Origin: Holophagaceae bacterium UBA1801 | GTDB lineage: Bacteria > Acidobacteriota > Holophagae > Holophagales > Holophagaceae | NCBI GenBank assembly: GCA_002319925.1 | Contig: DCFP01000099.1 | Coordinates: forward strand, 1 to 15,370 | Reading direction: 5' to 3' | Length of the DNA stretch: 15,370 bases | Shown: one piece after another, positions 6,668 to 14,745 of the stretch | Numbering within the stretch: the first letter of the stretch is position 1 | Layout of the letters: each line of letters starts with the position of its first letter | The notes under the pieces: generated by a model | Told to the model about the DNA's origin: nothing | The model's input: only the letters and a program-made list of their open reading frames with translations | Databases searched by the model: none | Position numbers and translations under genes: made by a program

Positions 6668-6683
6668 AATCAATCGATTGATT
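6668..6683. promoter_or_regulatory. Operator 2: perfect 16-bp palindrome
   Basis: AATCAATCGATTGATT repeats the operator 1 core exactly. The two centres are 35 bp apart. It lies about 24 bp before the regulator's start codon, inside the probable 5' untranslated region. Two identical sites favour cooperative binding or roadblock repression (inference). Confidence 0.8.
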
Positions 6684-6706
6684 AATTGAAGGTCGAGGAT
6701 GGTGCC

Positions 6707-7396
6707 ATGAGCCATGTGTCTTCCGAATCGGATACTCGCCGGCGACTGCTTGAAGCCGCGCTGGTGGTCTTTGCAGAAAAAGGGTTTGACGGCGCGGGGA
6801 TCCGCGACATCGCCGAGCGGGCCAAGGCCAACAGCGCCATGGTCCAATACCACTTCAAGGGCAAGGAAGGGATCTACCTGGAGGCCATGAGATTCGCCTT
6901 CGAGCAAGGCCCGAAATGGATCCACACGCTCCCTGCCCCACCGAAACCCGGCACGCCAGGCGCGAAGAAGAAGGCCCTAGCCTGCTTCAAGGACTACCTG
7001 CACAACTTCCTGAGGGAGTTCATGGAGTGCCATGGCACGGGCAAGTACCTGCCCATCGAGGTGGACCGCGCTGCAAACGTGCTCTGGAGCCGCGAAATGC
7101 AGTTCCCCAGGCCGAGCATCGAGACCTTCATCCTCGAATCCTTGCGTCCCTTCTACCAGTACCTCAATGCCTGCCTGATCAACCTCCGGCCGGATCTGGA
7201 TGCCGAGAGCCTCTTTCGGATGGGCATGAGCATCCACGCCCAGTTGATCTGGATGCACAACTACGTGGATCTCACGCGCCTCCTCCGGGGAAGCGCCTAT
7301 TCCGTGGAAGACCTGGATTCGCTCTCCGAGCACTTCATCCACTTTAGCCTCGGAGGGCTCGGTCTTCCGGAAGCCTCGAAATCGCTAGGAGTTTGA
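6707..7396 (+). CDS. TetR/AcrR-family repressor with CerR/DUF1956-like C-terminal domain
   Basis: The protein has 229 residues. The N-terminal TetR HTH domain is clear: TRRRLLEAALVVFAEKGFDG (10-29), then GIRDIAERAKANSAMVQYHF (31-50) and KGKEGIYLEAM. The C-terminal ligand domain carries SREMQFPRPSIETFILESLR, which resembles the REM-x-P-T-P-A region of CecR/YbiH-like (CerR, DUF1956) regulators that control export genes. The ATG at 6707 has GAGG 8 nt upstream. An in-frame TTG at 6686 lies within the second operator region and is less likely. It is the first gene of the operon, with two palindromic operators upstream, so it probably represses itself and the pump. Its stop is 2 bp from the outer membrane factor's ATG. 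The inducer is unknown. Confidence 0.93.
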   Translation: MSHVSSESDTRRRLLEAALVVFAEKGFDGAGIRDIAERAKANSAMVQYHFKGKEGIYLEAMRFAFEQGPKWIHTLPAPPKPGTPGAKKKALACFKDYLHNFLREFMECHGTGKYLPIEVDRAANVLWSREMQFPRPSIETFILESLRPFYQYLNACLINLRPDLDAESLFRMGMSIHAQLIWMHNYVDLTRLLRGSAYSVEDLDSLSEHFIHFSLGGLGLPEASKSLGV

Positions 7397-7398
7397 TC

Positions 7399-8691
7399 AT
7401 GCTGTTTGCCCCTCCCGCACAGGTCCAGGAAGCACCCGCGCCCGCCCACACACCCTCCACCGGAGCCATCGAGCTGGATCTGAACGGCGCCCTCGATCGC
7501 GCCAAGACCAGCAATCCCCTGCTCCGCGCCGCCAAGGCACGCGTCGAGGAACGGCAGGGACTCATCACCGCCACCCGCGCCGATGCACTTCCGCAAGTCT
7601 CCGTGATGGGCGACTTCACCCGCGCGCGGGACACGTCCATGCTCGGCTTGGCTTCGCTCCTGGATATTCCCCAGAGCTACATCACAGCGCCGCAAAACCG
7701 CTACTCTGCCCAAGCCACCGTGAGTCAGCCCATCTTCTACTGGGGCAAGCTGGGCACGGCCATCGATATCGCGAAGATGGGCCAGCAGGAAGCTGGTTTC
7801 GCCTACACCACCGCGGAATTGGACACCCTGCACGGCGTCGCCAAGGCTTACATCGCCGTGCTCTCCACCGAGGCGGAACTCGAAGTCATCGAAGCCCGCC
7901 GGAAAACCGCGGAACAGTTTCTCGAGGACGTGAAGTCCAAGCTGGAAGCCCAGAGCGCCACGGAACTGGACCGGCTGCGCGCCGAGAGCGAATACCTTGC
8001 CGTGATCCCCGACAGCCTTCAGGCGGAAGCCAACTACAAGCGGGCCCTGGAAGTGCTGAACGGCCAGCTCGGCCTGGATCCAAAGACGCCTCTGAAGCTC
8101 GCGGATCCTGGCCAACCCGCGGTGAACGAGAAACTCGAGGCCGTGGAACGCAGCGAGATCGCCGACTTCAAGCAGCAGGAGCAGATGTACCAGGCCAACG
8201 ACAAGATCATCAAGGCGGATCTTCGGCCCAAGTTCGATTTCAGCGCTTCGTACGGCTACCAGGCCGGCCATTCCAGCGACATGTTCCACGATCCCTATGA
8301 CAACTGGAATGTGAGCCTCACCATGCGGTTCACCATCTTCGACGGCCTGCGGAGCTCCGGAAAACGGGCCCAGAACATGGCCCAGCTGGAACAGGTCCAC
8401 GAGCTGCGGATCGACAAGGAACGCGCCATCGCCGTGGAGAAGAGCAGCGCCGAACGGGAGCTGCAGACATCCATCGCTTATCACGAGGCCGCGAAGAAGG
8501 CCCACGACTCGGGCCTGGAAGCCCTGCGCGTGAGCCGCGAATCCTTCGACCAGGGGCTGATCACCTCCCTGGATCTGCTGCAGGCTGAACGGACCGAACG
8601 CCAACTGGAGAGCCAGCGGCGACGCGCCGAGCTGGGCGTGTGGAGTGCGCTCTTCGAATACCGACGTGCCTTCGGTTTGCCACCCCTTTAA
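7399..8691 (+). CDS. TolC-family outer membrane efflux protein
   Basis: This 430-residue protein has the TolC/OEP build: two related halves with long helices and beta-barrel stretches. The first half begins with IELDLNGALDRAKTSNPLLR (24-43). A strand region follows (RYSAQATVSQPIFYWGKLG), then coiled-coil helices. The second half repeats the pattern with SLTMRFTIFDGLRSSGKRA and ESFDQGLITSLDLLQAERTE. As a trimer it would form the outer-membrane duct of the pump. The ATG at 7399 is chosen because AGGAG (7387-7391) lies 7 nt upstream; a TTG at 7393 overlaps the regulator's stop. The N-terminus, MLFAPPAQVQEAPA, is unusually short for a signal peptide and lacks a basic n-region. An in-frame stop at 7345-7347 prevents a longer version. 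It is translationally close to the regulator upstream and the adaptor downstream. Confidence 0.93.
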   Translation: MLFAPPAQVQEAPAPAHTPSTGAIELDLNGALDRAKTSNPLLRAAKARVEERQGLITATRADALPQVSVMGDFTRARDTSMLGLASLLDIPQSYITAPQNRYSAQATVSQPIFYWGKLGTAIDIAKMGQQEAGFAYTTAELDTLHGVAKAYIAVLSTEAELEVIEARRKTAEQFLEDVKSKLEAQSATELDRLRAESEYLAVIPDSLQAEANYKRALEVLNGQLGLDPKTPLKLADPGQPAVNEKLEAVERSEIADFKQQEQMYQANDKIIKADLRPKFDFSASYGYQAGHSSDMFHDPYDNWNVSLTMRFTIFDGLRSSGKRAQNMAQLEQVHELRIDKERAIAVEKSSAERELQTSIAYHEAAKKAHDSGLEALRVSRESFDQGLITSLDLLQAERTERQLESQRRRAELGVWSALFEYRRAFGLPPL

Positions 8692-8718
8692 ATCGCGATC
8701 AGGAATCGGGAGATACCC

Positions 8719-9846
8719 ATGGAACGCAAGAAGATCCTTCTCTACATCGTGGCCCCTGCGCTTGTTCTCATGGGTGCCGCCTCGTATCACCGCATCATGC
8801 GAAATCGCGAACTCAGCCATCAGCGCATCCAGAAGAACGAAGGCACCGTCACCGTCACGCTGGCGACCGTGGAGAACCGGACCTTTCGCGGCTCCATCCC
8901 GTTCACGGGTACGTTGCTGGCGGTCAACCGCGCGGAACTGAAGGCCGAGGTTTCGGGACGGATCACTCGCGTGGTGGTCCAGGAAGGCGACAAGGTCGGC
9001 GCAGGTTCTCTGCTGTGCGCCCAGGACGAAGACGAACTGCTCCTTGCCGTCCAGGCCGCGGAAGCCCAGCTCGCCCAGGCGCAAGCACAGGCCGAACAGG
9101 CCAAGCGGGATAACGACCGCGCCCAGAGTCTCCTGGAAAAGCGAAGCGTCACCAAGCAATCCGCCCAGCTCGCCGAGACGAATTACAACGCGACCATGGC
9201 CATGACCCGTGCGGCGGAGAGCAATCTGGGCCTGGCGAAGAGCCGTCTCCGGAAATCGCGAATCACGTCTCCCATCGCGGGCGAAGTGGCCAAGCGCATG
9301 GTGCAGCCCGGCGAAGTGCTCTCGCCCGGCCAGCCCGTCTTTGACGTCGTGGACAACCGTACGCTGGAGATCCAGGCCGATCTCCCGGCCGAGGTCCTGG
9401 CACGCATCCAGAAAGGAATGAAGGCATCGTTCCACATCTCTGGTTTCGACAAACCCTTTGAGGCCACCCTCACCCAGATCAGCGGTTCCGTCACCCAGGA
9501 CGGACGCACATTGCATGTGCGTCTCGAGGTCCCCAACACGGACGGCCGGCTCAAGAGCGGGCTCTTCGCCGAAGGCGAGATCCTATCCGAAGCTGAAAAT
9601 TCACGTCCCGCTCTTCCGGCCTCCTTGCTCACCGCCATTGGACGCGACGCGGAAGTTTTCATCGCTGAGAACAACATCGCGCGCCGTCGGCGCATCCAGC
9701 TCTCCGGCCAGGAGCAGGGCGGCTGGAGACCGGTGGAAGGACTGACGCCCGGAACGAAGGTCGTGAACATGGGCCGCGAACTCGTGGTGGATGGATCCAA
9801 GCTCAATGTGACCGCCGATTCCCCAATCGCCAGCACGGGGAACTGA
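8719..9846 (+). CDS. RND efflux periplasmic adaptor (HlyD/MFP family)
   Basis: This membrane fusion protein of 375 residues links the RND pump to the outer membrane duct. One N-terminal hydrophobic segment (about 6-22) anchors it in the inner membrane; there is no lipobox cysteine. The lipoyl/barrel-sandwich halves are at about 73-105 (AELKAEVSGRITRVVVQEGD) and 180-212 (SRITSPIAGEVAKRMVQPGE). Between them is an Ala/Gln/Glu-rich helical hairpin (about 106-178). Beta-barrel and membrane-proximal domains follow, with LKSGLFAEGEI near the usual GM-type adaptor motif and a final VEGLTPGTKVV. GGGAGAT precedes the ATG. It starts 27 bp after the TolC-like gene, and its TGA is 3 bp from the pump's ATG, so coupled expression is expected. 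Confidence 0.95.
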   Translation: MERKKILLYIVAPALVLMGAASYHRIMRNRELSHQRIQKNEGTVTVTLATVENRTFRGSIPFTGTLLAVNRAELKAEVSGRITRVVVQEGDKVGAGSLLCAQDEDELLLAVQAAEAQLAQAQAQAEQAKRDNDRAQSLLEKRSVTKQSAQLAETNYNATMAMTRAAESNLGLAKSRLRKSRITSPIAGEVAKRMVQPGEVLSPGQPVFDVVDNRTLEIQADLPAEVLARIQKGMKASFHISGFDKPFEATLTQISGSVTQDGRTLHVRLEVPNTDGRLKSGLFAEGEILSEAENSRPALPASLLTAIGRDAEVFIAENNIARRRRIQLSGQEQGGWRPVEGLTPGTKVVNMGRELVVDGSKLNVTADSPIASTGN

Positions 9847-9849
9847 ACC

Positions 9850-12800
9850 ATGTTCCTTTCCGATCTCTCCATCAAACGGCCGGTGCTCACGACCTGCGTG
9901 ATGCTGGCCCTCGTGATTCTCGGCCTGTTCTCCATGCGCACCCTGGGTTGGGACCTTTATCCCAACGTGGATATTCCGGTGGTGACCGTGAGTGTCGCCT
10001 ATCCAGGCGCGAGCCCGGACGCTGTGGAACAGGATGTAGTAAAAAAAATCGAAGAGGCGGTCAATCCCATCGAGAAGGTGACCGAGATCAGCTCCACCAG
10101 CCAGGAGGGTTTCGGCACCATCGTCATCGAGTTCGATATCTCACGCAACGTGGACCGGGCGTTGGATGACGTGCGCTCCAAGATCGGGCAGATCCGGAGG
10201 GATTTGCCAGCGACCATCAAGGAACCGGTCATCCAGAAGTTCGATCCAGCCCAGACGCCTGTGCTTTCCCTGGTAGTGAAACCCAACGAATCCCACAGAG
10301 ACATGGGCGCCAAGGAACTCACCCGCATCACGGATGAATTCCTTAAGCGCCGGCTCGAGAACATTCCCGGCGTTGGCAAGGCCGAGGTCGTGGGCGGCTC
10401 CACCCGGGACATCCTGGTGCAGGTGGAACCCCAGAAACTGGAAGCTCTGGACTTGAATTTGAATCAGGTCATGAACGCTCTGGGACAAGACACTCAGTCG
10501 GTTCCTTCCGGCAATCTGCTGACCGATACCCGGGAAATCAGCGTGCGCGTGGATTCCAAAGCACGGCGCGTGGAAGACTTCAACCACGTGGTCGTGGGAA
10601 ATCAGAAAGGCCGACCCATCGAGTTGCAGGAGGTGGCGAAGGTCATCGACAGCATCAAGGAGAAGCGATCCTTGGCTCGCCTGGACGGAGTGGACGCGGT
10701 CGCCCTGGAGATCCAGAAACAATCCGGTGGCAACACCGTAGCGATGGTCAAGACGGTGAGGGCTAAGCTAAAGGAGCTCCAGCCAGAACTGGACAAGCTG
10801 GGCGTAGTGATCGTCCAAGCCAAGGACAATTCCAAATTCATCGTGGACGCGGTGGACGACGTGATCGTCTCCATCGTTCTGGGTGGTCTCCTCGCTGTCC
10901 TCGTAGTGTTCTACTTCCTCAAGTCCTGGCGCTCCACGATCATCACCAGTCTTACACTGCCCGTGTCCGTGATCGGGTCCTTCGTCATCATGAAAGCCCT
11001 GGACTTCAGCCTTAACACTATGACGTTGATGGCGCTGTCCCTCGCCATTGGCATCCTGATCGACGACGCTATCGTCGTCCGCGAGAACATCACACGGCAC
11101 GCGGAGATGGGCAAGGACCATATCACAGCCGCCCGTGAAGGCACGGCCGAAATCGGCCCCGCCGTCATCGCCACCACCCTCTCGATCCTGGCAGTGTTCA
11201 TCCCCGTTGCTTTCATGGGTGGCATCGTCGGCCGGTTCTTCTTCTCCTTCGGCATTGTCGTGGCTTTCGCAGTAGCCATCTCCCTCTTCGTCAGCTTCAC
11301 GCTGGATCCCATGCTCAGCGCCGTCTGGCCTGATCCCGAGCATGAGAAGGGCTATCAGGAATCCCATCACGGTCACCGCAAGTTCATCATGCGGACCGTC
11401 GAATGGTTCAACGACAAACTGGACAAATGGGAAGCCGCCTATCGCAAGGGCATCGAGTGGGCCCTTCACCACCGCATGATCGTCATCATCGGTGGGTTCG
11501 GGAGCTTCTTGGTAGCCATGGGTCTGATGGGCCTCCTAGGCGGAGACTTCTTCCCTGACTACGATCGCGGCGACTTCCAGGTGGGGTTCAAGGTCCAGGC
11601 CGATTCCAGCCTTGAAGCCACCAAACGGAAGGCGGAGGAAATCGAGCACATCATCCAGACCCGCTCCGACGGCAGCCCGAACAAGGAGATCGATCATCTC
11701 TACACGACCATCGGGACGGGCCTCACGGGTTCGATCCGGGATGGCCGTGTCTACGTGAAGCTCGCGGAGAAGGGACGTCGGGATGTCGTGACCATCCGCC
11801 GCGAACTGCGAGACCGTCTGCGCGCCGTGGCCGGGGCTGAAATCGACCTGAGCGCAGTGGTGGATCTGGGCGACGCCAAAGGCATTGCCCTGGCCGTCGT
11901 AGGCCCGGATCGTCAAGAGGTGGAACAGGCCGAGCCCATCATCATGCAGGCATTCCGGGATACCGATGGAGCCGTGGACATCAGCAGCAGCCGGGACAAG
12001 GGCAAGCCAGAACTCCGCCTGAGTGTGGACCGCAAGCAGGCGTCAGATCTGGGGGTCTCCCCCATGACCGTGGCCAACCTCGTGCGCCCGCTCGTGGATG
12101 GCGTGGATGTGGCCAAATACGAGGATCCCGCCAATGGTGAACAGTACGATGTGACCCTGCGACTCTCGGACGTGGATCGTTCCCGGAGCGAGCAGCTCGA
12201 ATCCATGACCGTCGCTTCCACCAAGAAGGATGCCGATGGCAACTACCTGCAGGTGAAGCTGAACAACGTGGCGCGCTTCGAGAATACGACTTCCCCGGCG
12301 AAGCTCGAACGGCGCGGGCTTGAGCCGCAGATCATGATAACCGCGAACAAGGAAGGGAAGACGCTCAACGAAGTAGTGGGAGACGTGAACCGGAAAGTGG
12401 ATGAGTTGCACAAGAGCGGTCGGCTTCCCGAGGGCGTGACGGTCCAACCGACGGGCAACGCCAAACACAACAAGGAGACCGGGGGCTACATGGGTACCGC
12501 GATGCTGCTGGCGGTCTTCTTCATCTATTTCGTGCTGGCCAGCCAGTTCGAGAGCTTCAAACTGCCGGTCACCATCATGCTCACCCTGCCCCTCTCCATG
12601 GTAGGCATGGTCCTGATGCTGCTGGCGACGGGTGATTCCATGAGCATGATGACGAGCATCGGCTTGATTCTTCTCATGGGGTTGGTGACCAAGAACGCCA
12701 TTCTGCTGGTAGACCGGACCCTTCAGAACATGCGGGAGCACAACATGCCCCGCAAGGAGGCTCTCATCGAAGCCGGCATGACGCGGCTCCGTCCCATCCT

Positions 12801-13029
12801 GATGACGACCATGGCCATGATCGGAGGCATGCTGCCGCTCTTCCTCGCCCTGGGTTCAGGCGCCCAGATGCGTGCCCCAATGGCCCGCGCCGTTGTGGGT
12901 GGCATCATCACTTCGACCTTGCTGACCCTCGTCGTGATCCCCGTGTTTTTCGATCTGCTCGATGAATTCACCTGGAAGAAGGCCTGGGTCTGGGCTCGTC
13001 ACCGCTGGATCAAGAGGCAGGCCTCATGA
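9850..13029 (+). CDS. RND multidrug efflux pump permease (HAE1/AcrB-like)
   Basis: This inner-membrane proton antiporter of 1059 residues has the typical RND length: 12 membrane helices and two large periplasmic loops. TM1 (IKRPVLTTCVMLALVILGLF) is followed by the porter-domain start NVDIPVVTVSVAYPGASP. The proton relay is intact, with the TM4 pair Asp405-Asp406 in GILIDDAIVVREN and Lys948 in GLVTKNAILLVDRT. This pattern is that of the drug/hydrophobe (HAE1) class, not of the heavy-metal (HME) class. A charged, His-rich cytoplasmic stretch (HGHRK and following) lies between the halves. Together with the upstream adaptor and outer membrane factor it makes a full tripartite pump. The last codons overlap the nitroreductase start by 4 bp (ATGA). 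The substrate cannot be read from the sequence. Confidence 0.97.
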   Translation: MFLSDLSIKRPVLTTCVMLALVILGLFSMRTLGWDLYPNVDIPVVTVSVAYPGASPDAVEQDVVKKIEEAVNPIEKVTEISSTSQEGFGTIVIEFDISRNVDRALDDVRSKIGQIRRDLPATIKEPVIQKFDPAQTPVLSLVVKPNESHRDMGAKELTRITDEFLKRRLENIPGVGKAEVVGGSTRDILVQVEPQKLEALDLNLNQVMNALGQDTQSVPSGNLLTDTREISVRVDSKARRVEDFNHVVVGNQKGRPIELQEVAKVIDSIKEKRSLARLDGVDAVALEIQKQSGGNTVAMVKTVRAKLKELQPELDKLGVVIVQAKDNSKFIVDAVDDVIVSIVLGGLLAVLVVFYFLKSWRSTIITSLTLPVSVIGSFVIMKALDFSLNTMTLMALSLAIGILIDDAIVVRENITRHAEMGKDHITAAREGTAEIGPAVIATTLSILAVFIPVAFMGGIVGRFFFSFGIVVAFAVAISLFVSFTLDPMLSAVWPDPEHEKGYQESHHGHRKFIMRTVEWFNDKLDKWEAAYRKGIEWALHHRMIVIIGGFGSFLVAMGLMGLLGGDFFPDYDRGDFQVGFKVQADSSLEATKRKAEEIEHIIQTRSDGSPNKEIDHLYTTIGTGLTGSIRDGRVYVKLAEKGRRDVVTIRRELRDRLRAVAGAEIDLSAVVDLGDAKGIALAVVGPDRQEVEQAEPIIMQAFRDTDGAVDISSSRDKGKPELRLSVDRKQASDLGVSPMTVANLVRPLVDGVDVAKYEDPANGEQYDVTLRLSDVDRSRSEQLESMTVASTKKDADGNYLQVKLNNVARFENTTSPAKLERRGLEPQIMITANKEGKTLNEVVGDVNRKVDELHKSGRLPEGVTVQPTGNAKHNKETGGYMGTAMLLAVFFIYFVLASQFESFKLPVTIMLTLPLSMVGMVLMLLATGDSMSMMTSIGLILLMGLVTKNAILLVDRTLQNMREHNMPRKEALIEAGMTRLRPILMTTMAMIGGMLPLFLALGSGAQMRAPMARAVVGGIITSTLLTLVVIPVFFDLLDEFTWKKAWVWARHRWIKRQAS

Positions 13030-13736
13030 TCGGCGACGCCGCGTCGTTCCATCAGATCGCCGATTCCAGGAGAAGCATCCGGAACTTCCTGCCTGATCCC
13101 GTACCGCACGATGTGCTCGAACGGTGCCTGGACTCGGCGCTGAAGGCCCCCAGCTCCAGCAACCTCCAGCACTGGGAGTTCGTGGTCATCCGGAATCCCG
13201 AAACACGCGCAAAGGCCGATCAGATCTGCCTGGACCAGCGGTTGCTGAAGACCGCCCCGCTTTTGATCGCGGTGGTCACCCATACCCGGACCTGGAATCG
13301 CAACTGCCGATACATCCTCGATACCTTCAAAGAACGCGGCATCCTGAGAAAGAGCCAGACCCGCTACTGGGGCACCTTGATCCCTTGGGCCTACCGGCAG
13401 GGCCCGCTGGGGTGTTTCGGTGCGATGAAATTCGCGGCGAGCCGATGTCTCTCCCTCTTCCGCCCTGCACCCAACATGCTCTCGAAAGGCAGCGTGCGGA
13501 TCGTGGCCCACAAATCCGCGGCCCTGGCCGCCGCGACCTTCATGCTGGCTCTCCGTGCCGAGGGATTCGATTCCTGCCCCATCGAAGGCTTCGACCCCTG
13601 GCGTGCAAAACGTTTGCTGAAGCTGGAGAGTGGGGCCGAGGTTTGCATGTTCCTGGCCATCGGAAAACGCAGTGACAAAGCCATCTGGTGGGACCGGATC
13701 CTGCTCCCGAAAAAGTGGGTCATCCGGGAGATGTGA
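13026..13736 (+). CDS. Nitroreductase-family FMN-dependent oxidoreductase
   Basis: This 236-residue flavoprotein belongs to the nitroreductase fold, whose members reduce nitroaromatics, quinones or related compounds with NAD(P)H. Family motifs are SRRSIRNF (14-21, FMN phosphate contact), APSSSNLQHWEF (41-52), KTAPLLIAVV (75-84), and the C-terminal block KSAALAAATFMLALRAEGFD with PIEGFD (163-190). The middle insert, about 92-150, with WGTLIPWAYRQGPLG and FRPAP, matches a recognisable subfamily with a longer cap region. The ATG lies inside the pump's last codons (ATGA overlap), so the two are translationally coupled and probably act on the same compounds. It would act in the cytoplasm, either detoxifying the pump's substrates or making the form to be exported (inference). 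It is the last gene of the operon. Confidence 0.93.
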   Translation: MIGDAASFHQIADSRRSIRNFLPDPVPHDVLERCLDSALKAPSSSNLQHWEFVVIRNPETRAKADQICLDQRLLKTAPLLIAVVTHTRTWNRNCRYILDTFKERGILRKSQTRYWGTLIPWAYRQGPLGCFGAMKFAASRCLSLFRPAPNMLSKGSVRIVAHKSAALAAATFMLALRAEGFDSCPIEGFDPWRAKRLLKLESGAEVCMFLAIGKRSDKAIWWDRILLPKKWVIREM

Positions 13737-13754
13737 ATCGATTTAGTTCCGCCG

Positions 13755-13771
13755 TATGATGGGAGCCCATC
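13755..13771 (+). promoter_or_regulatory. Candidate -10 box and small hairpin before the DUF4349 gene
   Basis: TATGAT (13755-13760) is a 5/6 match to the -10 consensus. It overlaps a short palindrome, GATGGG-AG-CCCATC (13758-13771). No fitting -35 box lies 16-18 bp upstream. The site is in the 47-bp gap after the nitroreductase and could give the lipoprotein gene its own promoter. Read-through from the efflux operon is equally possible. Confidence 0.25.
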
Positions 13772-13783
13772 CGGAGATCCATC

Positions 13784-14683
13784 ATGCATCGAAAGCCTTG
13801 GGCGTTCGGCTTGGCATACGCGCTTGCCTTCCTGACACTGGTCACGGCCACGGCATGCGGAAGGCAACGGTACTCGGCTGCGCGGAGCGAGAGCTTGCCG
13901 GCAGCTCAAGCCTTGGCCAAGATCCAAGCAGAAGATTCGAAGCAGGATGCAGCACCGGTGAAGGCAGACTTCCCGGTGGTCCAGGCTCCACTGAAACTCA
14001 TCCGGACCAGTTCTGTACAGATCGAAGTAAAGGATTTCGACGCGGCGGCCTCGACGCTTGGCGGCATGGCGAAATCCATGGGCGGCTACGTCGCGGATAC
14101 ACAGGTCACCCGGCATGAAGGAGGTGACCGCTCCGGGCAGATCGTACTGCGAATTCCAGCGGAACGATTCGATGCAGCCGGTGGTTCCATCCGCGCGCTC
14201 GGCAAGGTGCTCTCCGAGCAGTCTTCCGTGCAGGATGTGACCAAGGCATACGCGGATCTCGAAACCCGACTGAAGGTCAAACGGGAGGAACTGAGCCGCA
14301 TCCGCGAAATCATGAAATCGAGGGCTGGAACACTGAAGGACATCCTCGAAGCCGAAAACGAAATTTCACGGATCACCGAGGAGATCGAAGTGGCCGAGGG
14401 CGAGCGCCAGTACTACGACCACCAGATCCGGCTCTCGACCATCACCGTGGAACTCCGGGAACCCACGCCGGTCAATCTGGCCAGCTCCTGGAGTGCCGTC
14501 GGTAATGTCTTCCGGAACGCTTCCACCATGATCGCGGAATCCTTGGCCGCTCTCCTGAGCATCCTCCTGGTTCTGGTCCCGTGGCTGCTGGCGGCCTACG
14601 GCATCTACCGCTGGATCCGCTGGATCCTGCGCAGAAGGAAAGCGAGGTTGCAGCCGAAGCCCAGCGAGCCTTCCAACAGCTGA
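13784..14683 (+). CDS. DUF4349 domain lipoprotein
   Basis: This 299-residue protein has an N-terminal lipoprotein signal: basic start, hydrophobic core, then LVTATAC with the lipidated cysteine at about position 25. The body matches DUF4349. The segment LIRTSSVQIEVKDFDAAAST (72-91) leads to GYVADTQVTR and VLRIPAERFD (121-130), where a fold-like repeat of short strands is seen. A coiled-coil stretch (about 158-210) follows, with EENEISRITEEIEVAEGERQ-like spacing, and then RLSTITVELRE. One C-terminal membrane helix (about 253-277) is followed by a strongly basic tail, so the protein may be tethered at both ends. GGAG lies 7 nt before the ATG. No molecular role is established for the family; an envelope function is likely. 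Confidence 0.88.
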   Translation: MHRKPWAFGLAYALAFLTLVTATACGRQRYSAARSESLPAAQALAKIQAEDSKQDAAPVKADFPVVQAPLKLIRTSSVQIEVKDFDAAASTLGGMAKSMGGYVADTQVTRHEGGDRSGQIVLRIPAERFDAAGGSIRALGKVLSEQSSVQDVTKAYADLETRLKVKREELSRIREIMKSRAGTLKDILEAENEISRITEEIEVAEGERQYYDHQIRLSTITVELREPTPVNLASSWSAVGNVFRNASTMIAESLAALLSILLVLVPWLLAAYGIYRWIRWILRRRKARLQPKPSEPSNS

Positions 14684-14745
14684 TTGTCTTTCCCGTTCCC
14701 ATCACGCGGAACACCCATGGATGTCGGATGGACTTGCACCCGCAT

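Noticed and set aside
7297..9516. A 739-codon open frame on the minus strand
   Set aside because: It lies opposite the TolC-like and HlyD genes, which have clear domains and ribosome-binding sites. Its translation shows no recognisable fold; it is a GC-phase shadow.
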